Under the pieces are notes generated by a model. The model made no database searches and was not told the origin of the DNA. It saw only the letters and a program-made list of their open reading frames with translations. A stretch of 64,000 nt of DNA from Lepidodermella squamata (lineage: Eukaryota > Gastrotricha). The stretch lies in the NCBI GenBank assembly GCA_047495785.1, contig JBLDXI010000020.1, forward strand, positions 1,922,001-1,986,000. Reading direction: 5' to 3'. This document shows positions 25,676 through 35,891 of the stretch, one piece after another. The position numbers and the translations under genes were made by a program. The number at the start of each line of letters is the position of its first letter. The stretch's first letter is position 1.

Positions 25676-28425
25676 ATGGGCGCGCATGGTTCAAAAAACC
25701 ATCGCAGCCCGACCCGGCACCACCGGCACGCCTACTCGCAGCAGCAGCAAATGCCGCCGCCCACAGCAATGCCACGCGCTCCCTCGCGGCCACGGCGTGA
25801 CTCATCAATCGACCAACACGAGTTTTACCCGGATAATTCATCCTCGCATCAGACAAGTGTCTTCGACGCGCCTGTTAACATGCGATCACATCAGAGCCGC
25901 CAGCGGGTTAAGCAAATGCGGCCTCATTTAGGCTATCCAGATGGCGATTTTTCGCAACAGGGCGGGCCAATATCGGCGAACCCGTACCCGACTGCGATGA
26001 GGCCGACGTTGCGGCCGATTTTAACGCCGAATGATCAGCAACAGCAATTTACCTCCGCGACTATGCAACGGCCGAATGCTGTGAATCGGGCTAATACTCG
26101 TTACAGTTTCCACGCGACCAGTTACCGCCCGACATCGATAGACAGGTCGTCGGGGAAACAGGTGCAATTTTCTACGGGACAGGCGCCCAGCCGTGTGACG
26201 TTTGGCTCGACGTCGGCGATTACGGCCGGCGGGCGCGGGTCGTCGGATTTTGCGGACGGCAACGGAGGCAGTGAGGCGGCGAGTGCGGTGTTTACGCGAT
26301 CGCGGGACAGCCATCGCGCTAGTCAACTGGCTATTAATGTCACCCATCGGCAGGACAATGTGCCGGTTTCGAAATCTATGACTATCGATAGGCGTACTCT
26401 CATATCAAACAGCTCAAATCGCGGCCCAACGGTAATTTTTCAAAATTAAAAAATTCCACCTTAAATTAACTCGATTGGTGAAAAATAGTTTTTAATTTTT
26501 TTTAATTTCAGCCCAGCCATGAAAATATTTTCATAATCTTTCAAATTTCAAAGTCAAAATTCAAAATTCAAAAATTGAGAAAATAGTGAAATTTCGAAAT
26601 TTTTAATTACAAAAATTAAAAATTAAAATTTTTGAAATTTTGAAATTTTTTGAAAATTAAAAATTCGAAATTTCACTTTACACAAACTATTTCTTCGAAT
26701 TTTAAAATTTATATCACATTTTTCGAAAACTATGACTTTTCTGTTTCTTGCAAGTCAATATTCCCAACTAAAAAGATTTTATCGTGCCATCGTGTCACGC
26801 AATTTCAAAAATTTTAATCCTCAAGGTCAAACTAGGTCAAAAGGGATTAACTTTTTAAATGAAAGTGTACAGCATTTAATTAAAATGGTAATAATTATTT
26901 TTTTGATCTTTTCTAGCGGACAAGTACGTTGCGGCGGCAACAACAAGAATTTGGCCCCTCGATGACCCGCTACCGGTCTGATCCGGTGCTGGTCGACGAA
27001 AATGACAACGCCGTCCTCGTTCAACCGCTGCCTCGCTCCGACGTCGAAGAGATCCGGCTTAACGTCGACGAGTTGCGCGCAGCCCTCGACCAGCCCGACT
27101 ACCCGTCGATGAGCCTGCCGCGTCGCCAGAACATCCTCGACTCAGACTCGGACGCGCAACGCCCGAAATTGCGGGTCATGCGCCAAGCTCCGCCCCCGCC
27201 CCCAGTTAAAACCCGATCGGTCGCGCCCAGCTCGGTTAGCGAGCTCAGCGACATGGTCGCCGCCAACTCGGCAGATTCGGGCGTTGAAGTCAAGCCGGAG
27301 CTGTTCTCACTACTCCGCGACAACAGCCCAGCGTCACCCCCGCCGCCCGTCACCCGTCACCTCTCCCTACCTCGTCACCTAGCAGCGAAATCGCGCTCGC
27401 TAGCTAAACCGGTCTCTAATAATTTTAGCAATAATAATAATACTCAGCAGGACAAGAAACAATTCATCGCACCACCGTGTCACTGCGACGACTGTAGACA
27501 CCCTATTAACTTATCACGGCACAGGCCCCTGCCTCCAGAGCCGCAGGGTAAGCGGCGACAGACTTTCGAACCGCCTAGCTACAACAACGACGACTGCCCT
27601 TACGAAGGCTGTTGCGCGAATAATAACGAAGATGACGATAATGAAAGCGACTACCAGCGGCTGGTTCATCGGTCTTACAAGGGCCAACCGCCGGCGTTGC
27701 GGCGCGGCACGGTTGTCGCACCGGCGGCGAGGCGGCGCAGCCAAAGCCCGGAAGAAATGTACGCCGCTGCGTTCTCGGGCGAATCGACGCTGCTACGCCA
27801 GGCTAATAAGCCGAAATCGACCAAGACAACCCGGGCGCCGGACCCGCCCAACCGGCGGCAGCGGCCGAATAGCATGTTCACAATCTCACCGGCGAGGAGT
27901 TCGGAGAAGGAGAACAGCTCGACGCAGGGTGACTCAACGACCTTCCTCGCGAAGGAATCAACCGGCGCGCTGGTCATCGTCAACCGGGCTGATCTCGAGG
28001 CCGGGCTGCTCAGCGGCAAGTACATCCAGTACGACATCGCGCCTGCCTTATTGCTAGACCAAGCCGCGGCTCAGGTGGTTAACGAGCAGCCGCTGCTAAT
28101 GACGTGTGGCGGCGATACGTTGTCAAGTAGCCATTACGACAGCGGCGTCTCGCCCGCTGACTCATCGTCCTGCGCTGCGAGTTGCCAGTCGTCAAACACC
28201 CCGGCGTCTTCGTCATCGCAAGCCGGCGGCGTGACTACTGATAGTAGCAACAGCAGTACAACAGCATCGCCGCCCTTACTGCCCCCTCGCCAGCGGTCGA
28301 GCGGTTCAATCACCCAACACCGCCGTTCCGGGTCGAACGGGGCCGGGCAGGCGCGGCCGGTTTTGGACACAACTCTTCACGAGCTATCCAGCGTATCACC
28401 CCCTATGGATTTCCCAAGCAGTTGA
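25676..28425 (+). CDS. 754-aa N-myristoylation-type, proline/serine-rich protein (scaffold-like)
   Basis: Two exons (25676-26431 and 26917-28425) are joined in phase 0 by a 485-bp GT-AG intron. The N-terminus MGAHGSKN fits an N-myristoylation signal (Gly2, Ser6, Lys7). The rest is compositionally disordered: poly-Gln and poly-Pro runs (APPPPPPVK, SPPPPVTRH), PxxP motifs that could bind SH3 domains (RPLPPEPQ, PPLLPPR), Asn and Ser runs, and a small cysteine cluster (CHCDDC, CPYEGCC). A more structured stretch STGALVIVNRADLEAGLLSG lies near residue 600. Exons are GC-rich relative to surrounding AT-rich DNA. The features suggest a membrane-tethered adaptor, but I do not recognise the family. A 68-bp piece of exon 2 is duplicated at 35824-35891. 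Confidence 0.75.
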
Positions 28426-29139
28426 ATAAACAAAATGTCCGAAATTAGGTCAATCGAGCTCAAGTATTATTAAAGAGGTCTCTAGAAAATTGTTTCTTTT
28501 TCGTTTGTTTTTATTGTTGCTTTCATTACCTCGAGCCGAAAGCTTATTGTTGCCCCTGACATTTTCACCGCCAACTGCTGCTGTGCGCTTTTTTAGGCGA
28601 TTCCGTCGAAAAAAATGTATAAAAAAATTTGTATGAAAGCTGAATGCTCCTTATTCTCGTGTTTCTTCTCGCTCGATGCAATTTTATTGTTTTGCTGCAA
28701 TATAATATCATGAATAAAGACACACTCTTCGCAATCTCGTCTCAATTCCTGTTTTATCTGCGGCAAATAATTATATTATAATAACCATCCGTCTCACTCA
28801 ACCTATATATACTATCGATATGTACCATATCACCTGAAATTTTTTTGTTAGAGCAACTTTTGACATAAAAAAAACTGTGAGTGAAAAAAATGAATGATGC
28901 ATTATTGTTGATGTGTTGTTGACCGAAATATGATGATTATAAAAAGTCGGCGTGAAGTAAGACGACGATGATGTCTTTTTAAAATCGCACGGAATTTATA
29001 GCAACTCTACCTTTGAATGCGTAAATAAAAAACCCGCGCGTTTTTAAGTCTTCTTTGAAAGTCAACAGTACGGACAATTTCCATTTATTTCATCTTCCCT
29101 GCTTTCAACTCAACTTTCAATAGAGTAATACGGAAACAT
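28426..29139. other. 3' flank, nothing recognised
   Basis: The probable 3' untranslated region of the scaffold-like gene (an AATAAA variant follows the stop) gives way to AT-rich intergenic DNA. No frame is supported. Confidence 0.45.
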
Positions 29140-29445
29140 TTAATGGAAGTCCTGCATAACGCCGCCGACAATGGGAAGAGAACCGGTGATAGATGTACCG
29201 ATACTACCCAGCAATTGGGATATCATGTTCGTTTCTCGGCCTGTAGCCTCCGGACTCTTGGTCGAGACTTTTGTAGCAATCCTGACAAAAGCAGCGCCGA
29301 ACCCTGCGCCTTCATGGCGATGCCCCTGATGCGTATTGCAGACGGTAACTCCAACCTAGGACATTCAGTTGATAGTGAAAAATCGAATTTTCCAGCTTCA
29401 AAAGCTCACCAGTATGAATGCAATTATAGTGACTTGGCGAAGCAT
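29140..29445 (-). CDS. MLRQ-family small secreted protein 1
   Basis: Two exons (29445-29410, 29355-29140) encode 83 aa. Exon 1 is exactly 12 codons, MLRQVTIIAFIL. A 54-bp GT-AG intron falls inside the signal peptide, which continues VGVTVC in exon 2. The mature part starts His/Gly-rich (NTHQGHRHEGAGFGAA), continues with an amphipathic basic stretch (FVRIATKVSTKS) and ends SLPIVGGVMQDFH. The family is defined by five further members in this window sharing exon 1, the intron position and VG(L/V)xxCxxHxG; they diverge beyond that, which supports this strand over the opposite-strand frame. Predicted secreted, about 8-9 kDa, function unknown. A promoter-like module lies about 140-165 bp upstream of the ATG. 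Confidence 0.72.
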
Positions 29446-29584
29446 TTCTTCCCAAACTTCAAAAGACAAACAAATAAAAATTTGAATAGGATCGTAATAC
29501 ACGAAGAATGAAAAATGATAAGGGATGATACAAGGGGTTTAGATGACAATGATGCAAAAACGTGTTCTACCGATGGGACATCAG

Positions 29585-29610
29585 TTATACCAGCTGCGAC
29601 GGCGGTAGGC
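29585..29610 (-). promoter_or_regulatory. MLRQ promoter-like module
   Basis: On the minus strand it reads GCCTACCGCCGTCGCAGCTG then a TATAA word. Close copies sit 90-165 bp upstream of five MLRQ family starts in this window plus one exon-1 relic. The CAGCTG E-box followed by TATAA or TTAAAA suggests a core promoter; this is inference from position and conservation. Confidence 0.5.
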
Positions 29611-30791
29611 TATAGAACAACGACCATTGCAAATATATTGAATAGATGTCTCTTTTGCCACTATAGCTACCTACTACTCCGAGACAGCTAGTTTTGGCAA
29701 CTAACTTTCTTCAGCTCTTGTGGTTTGATGACCTCAGCATTGTGGAAAGACTTCATCAGGCAATTTTATTTAGCAGAGAATTAGGTCAACAACGCGCATT
29801 AGAATGATTTTGGAACTCCCAGAAATGTTCCTATTCACCGAACGCGATCCGAAATCGCTTTTTGAGGAAGCTGTGCCAACTTTCGTTGAATCCGCCACTT
29901 TCATGTAGTCGGATGAATTCTGATAAGAAATCGGTTACCCAGATCCCACAGAGTATCGAAAAAGACTTGAAATATTTGTCAAGAGCGATGAACAGCTCTT
30001 GTTATATCGGATGGAAAATTTCAATATTTTTAATTATTAAATTGTTAAAAATGAAATGGACGTGTTTTTTTCCTCATCAATTTATTTTTCCGAAAAAAAT
30101 TTCCATTGATTTCATCTTCCCTGACTTCAACTCGACTTTCAATAGCATAATACGGAACAATTTAAGGCAAGCTCTTCAGATCGCCGTTCCCGAAGTTCGC
30201 TGATGACTGGAAGAATGTTTGCTGTTGTGTACTGATACTACTAATGGCTCCGGATATGCTGTTCGCAAGCTTTAGGATTGAAGCTTTAGGATTGAATGAC
30301 TTCATCCATGTGGAGAGGCTTAACGAGGTTTTTTACTGTTTTAGCCGAGTATCAGCTCATCAACGCGCCGTGAACCGAGAAGATCAAGATTGGAACCCAC
30401 TGGAAAGTTCCTCATCCACGAAACCCGATTTGAAATAGCTTTTTGAATACTTTGAGGAACGTGTGCCAAATTTTCTTATAGCCGCCAGTTTCAGCTAGTC
30501 GGATGAATGCTGATAAAAAATCGGTTACTCAGATTCCACAGAGCATCGAAACAACTTGGAACCTTTGGCAAGAGCAATGAAGAGCAACTTGCTGTATCGG
30601 ATGTAATATTTCCAAATAATGATGTATTTTAAATTAAAAAATGAAACAGAAGTAATTCTCAGCAGTTTATTCCACCGACAACCGATTCCCATTGATTTCA
30701 TCATCCCTGCTTTCAACTCGACAAAATATGAACATGTTTAATAGAAGCCCTTCAGGTCGTCCTTCCCCATGTCGGTAACCGCGTGTCTATA

Positions 30792-31116
30792 TCACGGCTG
30801 ATAGATCGCCGTTTTCGAAGTCGGCGATCCCATTGTTAAGGACTGGAAGTAGGTTTGCTGTTGTGTACTGATACTAGTAATGGCTCCGGATATGCTGTTC
30901 GCATCTCGGCCTGTAGCCTCCGGGCTCTTGTTCGTGATTTTGGTTGCTACCCTGACGACAGCAGCGCCGAACCCATGGCCTTCCTTATGATGCCCGTGAT
31001 GCGTGGTGCAGACGGCAACTCCAACCTAGGAGATTCGGTTTACATTGAAGAATTCGAATTTTCAAGCTTCTAAAGCTTACCAAAATGAATGCAACAAAAG
31101 TGGCCTGGCGGAGCAT
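30792..31116 (-). CDS. MLRQ-family small secreted protein 2
   Basis: Exons 31116-31081 (12 codons, MLRQATFVAFIL) and 31025-30792 give 89 aa with a 55-bp GT-AG intron (GTAAGC donor). Exon 2 reads VGVAVCTTHHGHHKEGHGFGAA, then VVRVATKITNKS and a Gln/Ser tail ending IYQP. The His-rich start and amphipathic middle match member 1 at 29140-29445. Nearly identical to 36504-36830, its segmental-duplication partner, which has a changed splice donor. The promoter-like module is at 31241-31278. Predicted secreted; function unknown. Confidence 0.75.
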
Positions 31117-31240
31117 TTCTTCTCAACTTTAAAAGATGAAAAAATAACTTTGAAAAGGATAATTAAATACGAAGAATGATAGATGATAAGGGAAGGGGTT
31201 TTGCTGACAGTGGCGAAAATTGTGTGCAAACGAGGGGCCA

Positions 31241-31278
31241 ACGCCTCAAAAGTTATACCAGCTGTGACGGCGGTAGGC
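31241..31278 (-). promoter_or_regulatory. MLRQ promoter-like module
   Basis: Copy of the CAGCTG/TATAA module with the downstream GAGGCGT word, 125-160 bp upstream of the MLRQ gene at 30792-31116. One base of the E-box differs (CAGCTG preceded by TCA instead of TCG). Confidence 0.5.
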
Positions 31279-31711
31279 TAGAGAACCGACCATGTCTTGA
31301 CATTGCAAATATATTGAGAAGATAGCTCTATTGCCGTGGGACCTCTTATTCACTCAAGATAATAACTTGCCCAACTCATCCAACTTACGATAGTTTGTTA
31401 AAAAATTCGGAAATTTCAAACTGACTCGCGCAGCGTGAAAACTGACTTTTAACCTTCGAAATAAAAAAAAATACAAAACCGATAACAATACTCGCAGATA
31501 TCCTCTGCTATGTATTTCTCCGACAACTACTTTCCATTGCGAACGTTTTCCCTTTCAATTACAGTGATCAGGCGCATCATCTTTCAAAACTCGTAGCCTC
31601 GTAAAATATCGTAAAATATGTAAAATCGCGGTTGATAGGGGAATAAGGGTTCGCTGAAAGTGAGCGAAGTCGGCGTATAGCCTTTTGCTTAGACGGTAAC
31701 GCCACAAAATT

Positions 31712-31735
31712 TCTATACCAGCTGCGACGGCAGCA
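31712..31735 (-). promoter_or_regulatory. orphan MLRQ promoter-like module
   Basis: A diverged copy of the module (GCTGCCGTCGCAGCTGGTAT on the minus strand) with no MLRQ exon downstream, consistent with a lost family member. A 61-codon minus frame follows, without independent support. Confidence 0.4.
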
Positions 31736-32309
31736 TACAAGAGGAAAAGAACCGCTTGTGAAATGCGTAAATTCTTGCTATACTTATTCTTACAGGATCT
31801 ATTAGAAACACAAACCGCTTCTTGAAATAGCTATAATTTGACTTTACGAAATATATTGCTGTTAGATCTCTTATTTGCTTAACATTACATGTAATGCTAC
31901 CGCTTGGCTAAAAAGGTGACATGGCAGGGCTTGGCTGGAAATTTATCTTTGATTTAGTTGAAAACTTTCGTTCGGAAACGTTGCATCCAGCGAGAATTCC
32001 GTGGTTACCTATAGCTTAGTTCTTCTCGTAATGCTTAGTTCTCTCAGGGAGATTGGCGCAGGTGTGTTAACCCAGATTAAAGAAGTGACCAAGACTACAG
32101 CAACAGCTACAGCCTGTTCACAAGAAGTGAACAGTCGATGCGAGCTGGAGGGGGATAGCAGGACCGACATAAGCCCAAGTGAGTAATGACAGGATGCGCA
32201 TGGCTTTTAGCCGCGGGGAAGTTTTTTTGATAGCCACGAATCGATGATACCAGCTTCAACTTCGCCTCAGGATGCGACTTGAATCATCCTTTCCATTACA
32301 GTTTATTTC

Positions 32310-32361
32310 AAATTGCAACAATGGCCTTACGAAGCCTTCGTAGGCCCATTGTTGCAATTTG
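32310..32361. repeat. imperfect palindrome
   Basis: Two arms of about 25 bp (AAATTGCAACAATGGCCTTA and its near-perfect reverse complement) meet at AAG-CCTTCG. The paralogous site near 37275 holds only a single arm-like copy, so the second arm arose in the left duplicate. Confidence 0.85.
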
Positions 32362-32417
32362 GTTCGTTTGGTTCTCAAAAAATTCGTATCGAAGGTTTCA
32401 CAGAATTTCCCTATCAT

Positions 32418-32451
32418 CATAGAGAACGTAGTGATCACTACGTTCTCTATG
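32418..32451. repeat. perfect 34-bp palindrome
   Basis: CATAGAGAACGTAGTGA and its exact reverse complement are joined without a spacer. It is absent from the paralogous segment at about 37.3 kb. It lies about 130 bp past the stop codon of the AELAE gene at 32583-32944, on its 3' side. Confidence 0.9.
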
Positions 32452-32582
32452 CCTATCATTCACTATTTTCATACATTCTTTGAGTAAACGGTAAACGGCA
32501 CAAGAAGCGACACTAAGGAAACGCCAGAAGCACATGATACTTTCGGACTGGTCAGTTGAGCCATAAACGATCCTCATTGTAG

Positions 32583-32944
32583 TCACTGACAATTTTTATC
32601 CACAAAGGCCATTCGGTTTTCAGCCTTTTCTTGGACACATCCGCGAGTTCGACCCTGTGATAATCATAATTGTAATAAAATCATAGTCTCATGTTTTTAC
32701 TCTAATTCCTTACAATGCTTTCGCAACTTATTCGACATTGTGTCTGTGTTAAGTTGTCAAGCGCTGTTGCAGCCATGAGTTCCAGTTCGGCTAGTTCAGC
32801 ATCGCATAGCTCGCTGATAGCTTTTATGAGCATATCCTGCTCAGCCAACGATCCAGCAATACTGTTTCTGATAGGCTGGGACAAAGATCTGGCCACCAAA
32901 GCCGCGGCGAGAGCTACAGGTATCAATAAAGCTATAGTGCACAT
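32583..32944 (-). CDS. AELAE-family small secreted protein 1
   Basis: Exons 32944-32714 and 32654-32583 give 100 aa, joined in phase 0 by a 59-bp GT-AG intron. A signal peptide (MCTIALLIPVALAAALVARS) is followed by DAELAELELMAATALDNLTQ and QCRISC in exon 1, then GRTRGCVQEKAENRMAFVDK and NC in exon 2. The cysteine pattern QCx3C ... GC ... NC and the AELAE helix are shared by four genes in the window. A TATAAA word lies 44-49 bp upstream of the ATG (32988-32993). The opposite strand has a long open frame over exon 1, but the splice structure and paralogues support this strand. Predicted secreted; function unknown. Confidence 0.78.
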
Positions 32945-33836
32945 GTTAATCTGTTAGGATCTGGTAAACGCAAACGTCAAGCCTAGCTTTATATGCTGCC
33001 TATGTCTCGAATTGGCTGAAATCAGTCGGCTGAAATAATTCACTTTCCTAGTTTTAGCCATCTAAGTAATTGTTACGAGGAAAGAGAGTCCGCTTTCAAG
33101 CTTGAAGACAGTATCATCTCTATATAATTGCGCTGGATTCATTCAATGTTATGATTGGGTTAATCTTCAAAAGTTGACAATTGATACACTTGGGGTCTTA
33201 GGACTCATTTTCAATTCTCAAGGCCTTGATGGTGTCTGGGAAATGACAAATAATGTAACGCTATGGGAAAATAGGACACATAGGGTGAGAGGTGGCCGAG
33301 GCGACAGAAAAATCGATATGTTTCTACGAATCTGATTCGATTTTAATTTCCATATATTATCTCGATCAGAGTTATCTGTTTTCGAAATTTCGTGAACTTA
33401 TTTTTTCTTGATTGATGGTTTTGTCACTCGGTGTACGTTTAATATATATTAAATTACATTTATGCGATATAAATCATAACCCCGAGGCTAAATTCATTAT
33501 CCCGATTCGGATGGCGATGTGAACGATTCAGTAACTTTACGACAATGTGTCCCCTAATTTGAATCAGCAAGTAATCACGGAGTGGCACCTTTCAAGCTTC
33601 GTACGGATAAATTCAATAAAACAAATCGTGCAACGCGACCTATCACCTTGGGCTTGTAAATTTACTAGGAGAGGATTCAAAAACAGGTAAATCTCTTCAG
33701 CTATTTATTTTTCCGACAACTTTATCTCCATTGAATTCATCGGTATATTGGAACATGCGCATGGGTACTTGCGCATAGAGTATTTTGAGGTAATTTGCGC
33801 ATTGGGCTTTTGCGCACTATAGGTAACTTGCTATAG

Positions 33837-34327
33837 ATGTTCGGATTACTCGCCTCAAATGACCGCTCGTTCATGGATGGGACATTTTCCATTGTTCCAG
33901 ATATTTTTTTCCAATGCTTTACGATTCATGTTCTCAAGAACGGCTTTGCCTTGCCGGCCTGTTATGTGCTAATGACCGGCAAGAAGAAGCGGCTATATGA
34001 AGCGGTGTTCAAGGCGATAAAGCAAGAAATGTCCCGAGTTTCCCCTGGCTGGGCTAGTTCTCGCAAATTGACGATCACTGCCGACTTCGAGACGGGGCTA
34101 GTTCCAGAACAGTTCCCCAGCGCAACGCTTGTCGGTTGCCTGTTTCATTTTAAACAGGCGGTCATTCGTTGGATACAACAAAAGGGCTTCATTGTACTTT
34201 ATTCAACAGCCGGCTCGTCTTTTCGAACTCTTGCGAAGCGTCTTATGGCCCTGCCGCTTATACCTGCTCGAAAAGTTCCGGCCGCATTTCAACTCATCAA
34301 AGACCAATTATCCAATACTCCTCAAAA
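33837..34327 (+). pseudogene. Mutator-like (MULE) transposase fragment
   Basis: About 160 codons read FMDGTFSIVP, FFQCFTIHV, PACYVLMTGKKKRLYEAVF, LTITADFETG, FPSATLVGCLFHFKQAVIRW. This is the order of the MULE transposase core: first Asp in MDGTF, second Asp in ADFE, then GCxFHF. No N-terminal zinc-finger part and no third-acid region are present. The frame runs into an orphan MLRQ promoter-like module at 34328, giving an unrelated tail (QLRRR). It is a truncated relic of an autonomous element and may be related to the non-autonomous elements nearby. Confidence 0.82.
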
Positions 34328-34354
34328 TGCATACCAGCTGCGACGGCGGTAGGC
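34328..34354 (-). promoter_or_regulatory. orphan MLRQ promoter-like module
   Basis: Copy of GCCTACCGCCGTCGCAGCTG on the minus strand, abutting the MULE transposase fragment. No MLRQ exon lies downstream, so a gene was probably lost when the transposase fragment was joined here. Confidence 0.45.
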
Positions 34355-35132
34355 GTAAGAAAACCGACCATTTCTTGAAATTGCACAAATATTGAGAAGA
34401 TGGTTATTTTGTTGTTTGATCTCTTATTCACTTATCACTAGAAGCAGCAATTTCCGCCCGGCCTTTTCTTATACGTCATAGTCTGGATTCTCTTTACCGC
34501 TCTCGGTATAGGTTATTACGCCGCTGTATTAGATCCAAATTATTGAGCTGGTTTCGGATAGCTACCCACCTTTGGCATCTTGCAAAACACAGACACGATC
34601 GATCTGCTGCTCGCAGGTTACCATCACGCAGTCGCATCTGAACCTGTGTTCGCCACAAGATTCGAACGACCTGCAGCTTTTGCGGCTTCTTGGTAGTCAC
34701 GAATTGGCCTAAACACTCGACCAGAGACGCTCTGAACCCTCGAGATTATTCATGGTGGTCCAGTTGCATGGGTTGCATGACTTCAAGAATAACAACTTCA
34801 GTCGTGAAAATAGCATAAAAATTGAATTGACGCTCATTACTGCTTTCAAGAAAGGGGTTTTTCGTCTTAATGGAGCGGAGAGGCTCGTCTAATTTCCTCA
34901 TATTCCACCTATTTTTAAGACAGCGATCCTGCAAATAAAGAAAAATTGGTACAAATAATGAAGTAAATTATTTCTCCAAGTTGGCTAACTGCCCGTCGCT
35001 GTACGAAAGCTTATCTCCTTTTATTTCTCGACCTTTCACACTTCATCATCACTCTAGACTCGACTTTGAATGTGGAAAAGAAGAAGAAAAAATATTTACT
35101 GTAACCCCATCTGATCAGGTTACAATTGCGGC

Positions 35133-35392
35133 TTATCTTCGGCTAATTAATGTATCATCAACCGGGCTCATAAATGCATTATCTATCCGATCCCGATTTT
35201 CTCCGGATCTTGCGGCAGGTTTTGTGAGGATTTGCACTAACACGTTGCTCAAGTTAGGGTGGTCGTGATTCTGTCCATGATGCTGGGCGCAAATCGCAAG
35301 ACCAACCTATCAAGGATTCAGTAAAAAAATCGAAATTTCCAACTGCTAAAACTTGCCAAAATGAATGCAATAATGGCGATCTGACGCAGCAT
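35133..35392 (-). CDS. MLRQ-family small secreted protein 3, GC donor
   Basis: Exons 35392-35357 (MLRQIAIIAFIL) and 35306-35133 give 69 aa. Exon 2 reads VGLAICAQHHGQNHDHPNLS, then NVLVQILTKPAARSGENRDR and a tail ending LISRR. The intron begins GCAAGT where the near-identical gene at 48269-48539 has GT, so this would be a GC-AG intron. An inverted-repeat element begins 45 bp upstream of the ATG and a pasted exon fragment lies beyond it, so the normal promoter-like module is missing. The gene may therefore be silent. Predicted secreted if expressed. Confidence 0.65.
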
Positions 35393-35436
35393 TTCTTCGC
35401 AATTTCAAAGAAAAGAAATTACTGAGGCGTAAAATG

Positions 35437-35772
35437 GTCATTGTGGAACCACTGGTAAGTCGAACCTTGGCGCGCACGCTGATTGGTCAATTTATCGTTG
35501 CTAATGACTCCGGAACATTTCCGTCGTGCGATCCACAAATAAATTATTTTATATTTATGAAAAAAATGACCTTGCCACACCCTCTGCCCGGTTTCCATTG
35601 ACCACGAGCGTAACCTCCATATTAATCGTGGTAAATTGCTGCGGCAAAAAACACTTGTTGCAAAAAAATTTTATGGATCGCACGACAGAACGTTTCATCC
35701 GGGAGTCATAGCAACGATCGATCGACCAATCAGCGTGCGCATTGGATTGGACTTTTAAGTGGTCACACAATG
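35437..35772. mobile_element. MITE with ~110-bp terminal inverted repeats, copy 1
   Basis: The ends are CATTGTGGAACCACT and the reverse-complement CATTGTGTGACCACT. The arms share GCACGCTGATTGGTC, CGTTGCTAATGACTCC-like and GTCGTGCGATCCA blocks. GTAAAAT is present on both sides (35429-35435 and 35773-35779), consistent with a 7-8 bp target-site duplication. The homologous sequence near 48.57-48.6 kb is uninterrupted at the corresponding place, confirming an insertion. A second copy in opposite orientation is at 46120-46457. Confidence 0.85.
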
Positions 35773-35823
35773 GTAAAATATTTTGAATGGTAGGTAAAGA
35801 AGGATCTTCTATAGCATCCTCCC

Positions 35824-35891
35824 ACCGCCCGTCATTCGCCACCTCTCCCTACCTCGTCACTTAGCGGCGAAACCGCGCTCGCTAGCTAAAC
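35824..35891 (+). pseudogene. pasted fragment of the scaffold-like gene's exon 2
   Basis: Sixty-eight bases match 27342-27409, inside exon 2 of the 754-aa protein gene, with about six to eight differences and the same strand sense. Shared words include CACCTCTCCCTACCTCGTCA and CGCGCTCGCTAGCTAAAC. It carries no intron sequence and is too short to be functional. It replaces the position of the promoter-like module upstream of the MLRQ gene at 35133. Confidence 0.85.

Larger units (their letters stand above)
30285..33610. repeat. segmental duplication, left copy
   Basis: This block aligns with about 35996-38420. Shared parts are a block near 30285-30620, the MLRQ gene (30792-31116), the AELAE gene (32583-32944) and its upstream sequence. 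The left copy is about 0.9 kb longer, partly because it holds two palindromes and sequence around 31.3-32.3 kb absent on the right. Similarity is high within genes and lower between them. Confidence 0.75.

Noticed and set aside
27514-28057. Overlapping 76-141 aa ORFs on both strands inside the scaffold-like gene
   Set aside because: GC-rich coding sequence leaves other frames open; they lack starts, motifs and independent support.
30855-31073. Plus-strand ORF over the MLRQ genes (72 aa; relatives at 29143 and 36567)
   Set aside because: No signal peptide or splice structure; the minus-strand reading has a conserved 12-codon exon, an intron and a shared motif in six loci.
32715-32957. Plus-strand ORF opposite the AELAE gene (and 37548-37790)
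   Set aside because: It mirrors codon structure of the minus-strand gene; only the minus strand has a signal peptide, matching introns and homologues at 40.6 and 43.4 kb.
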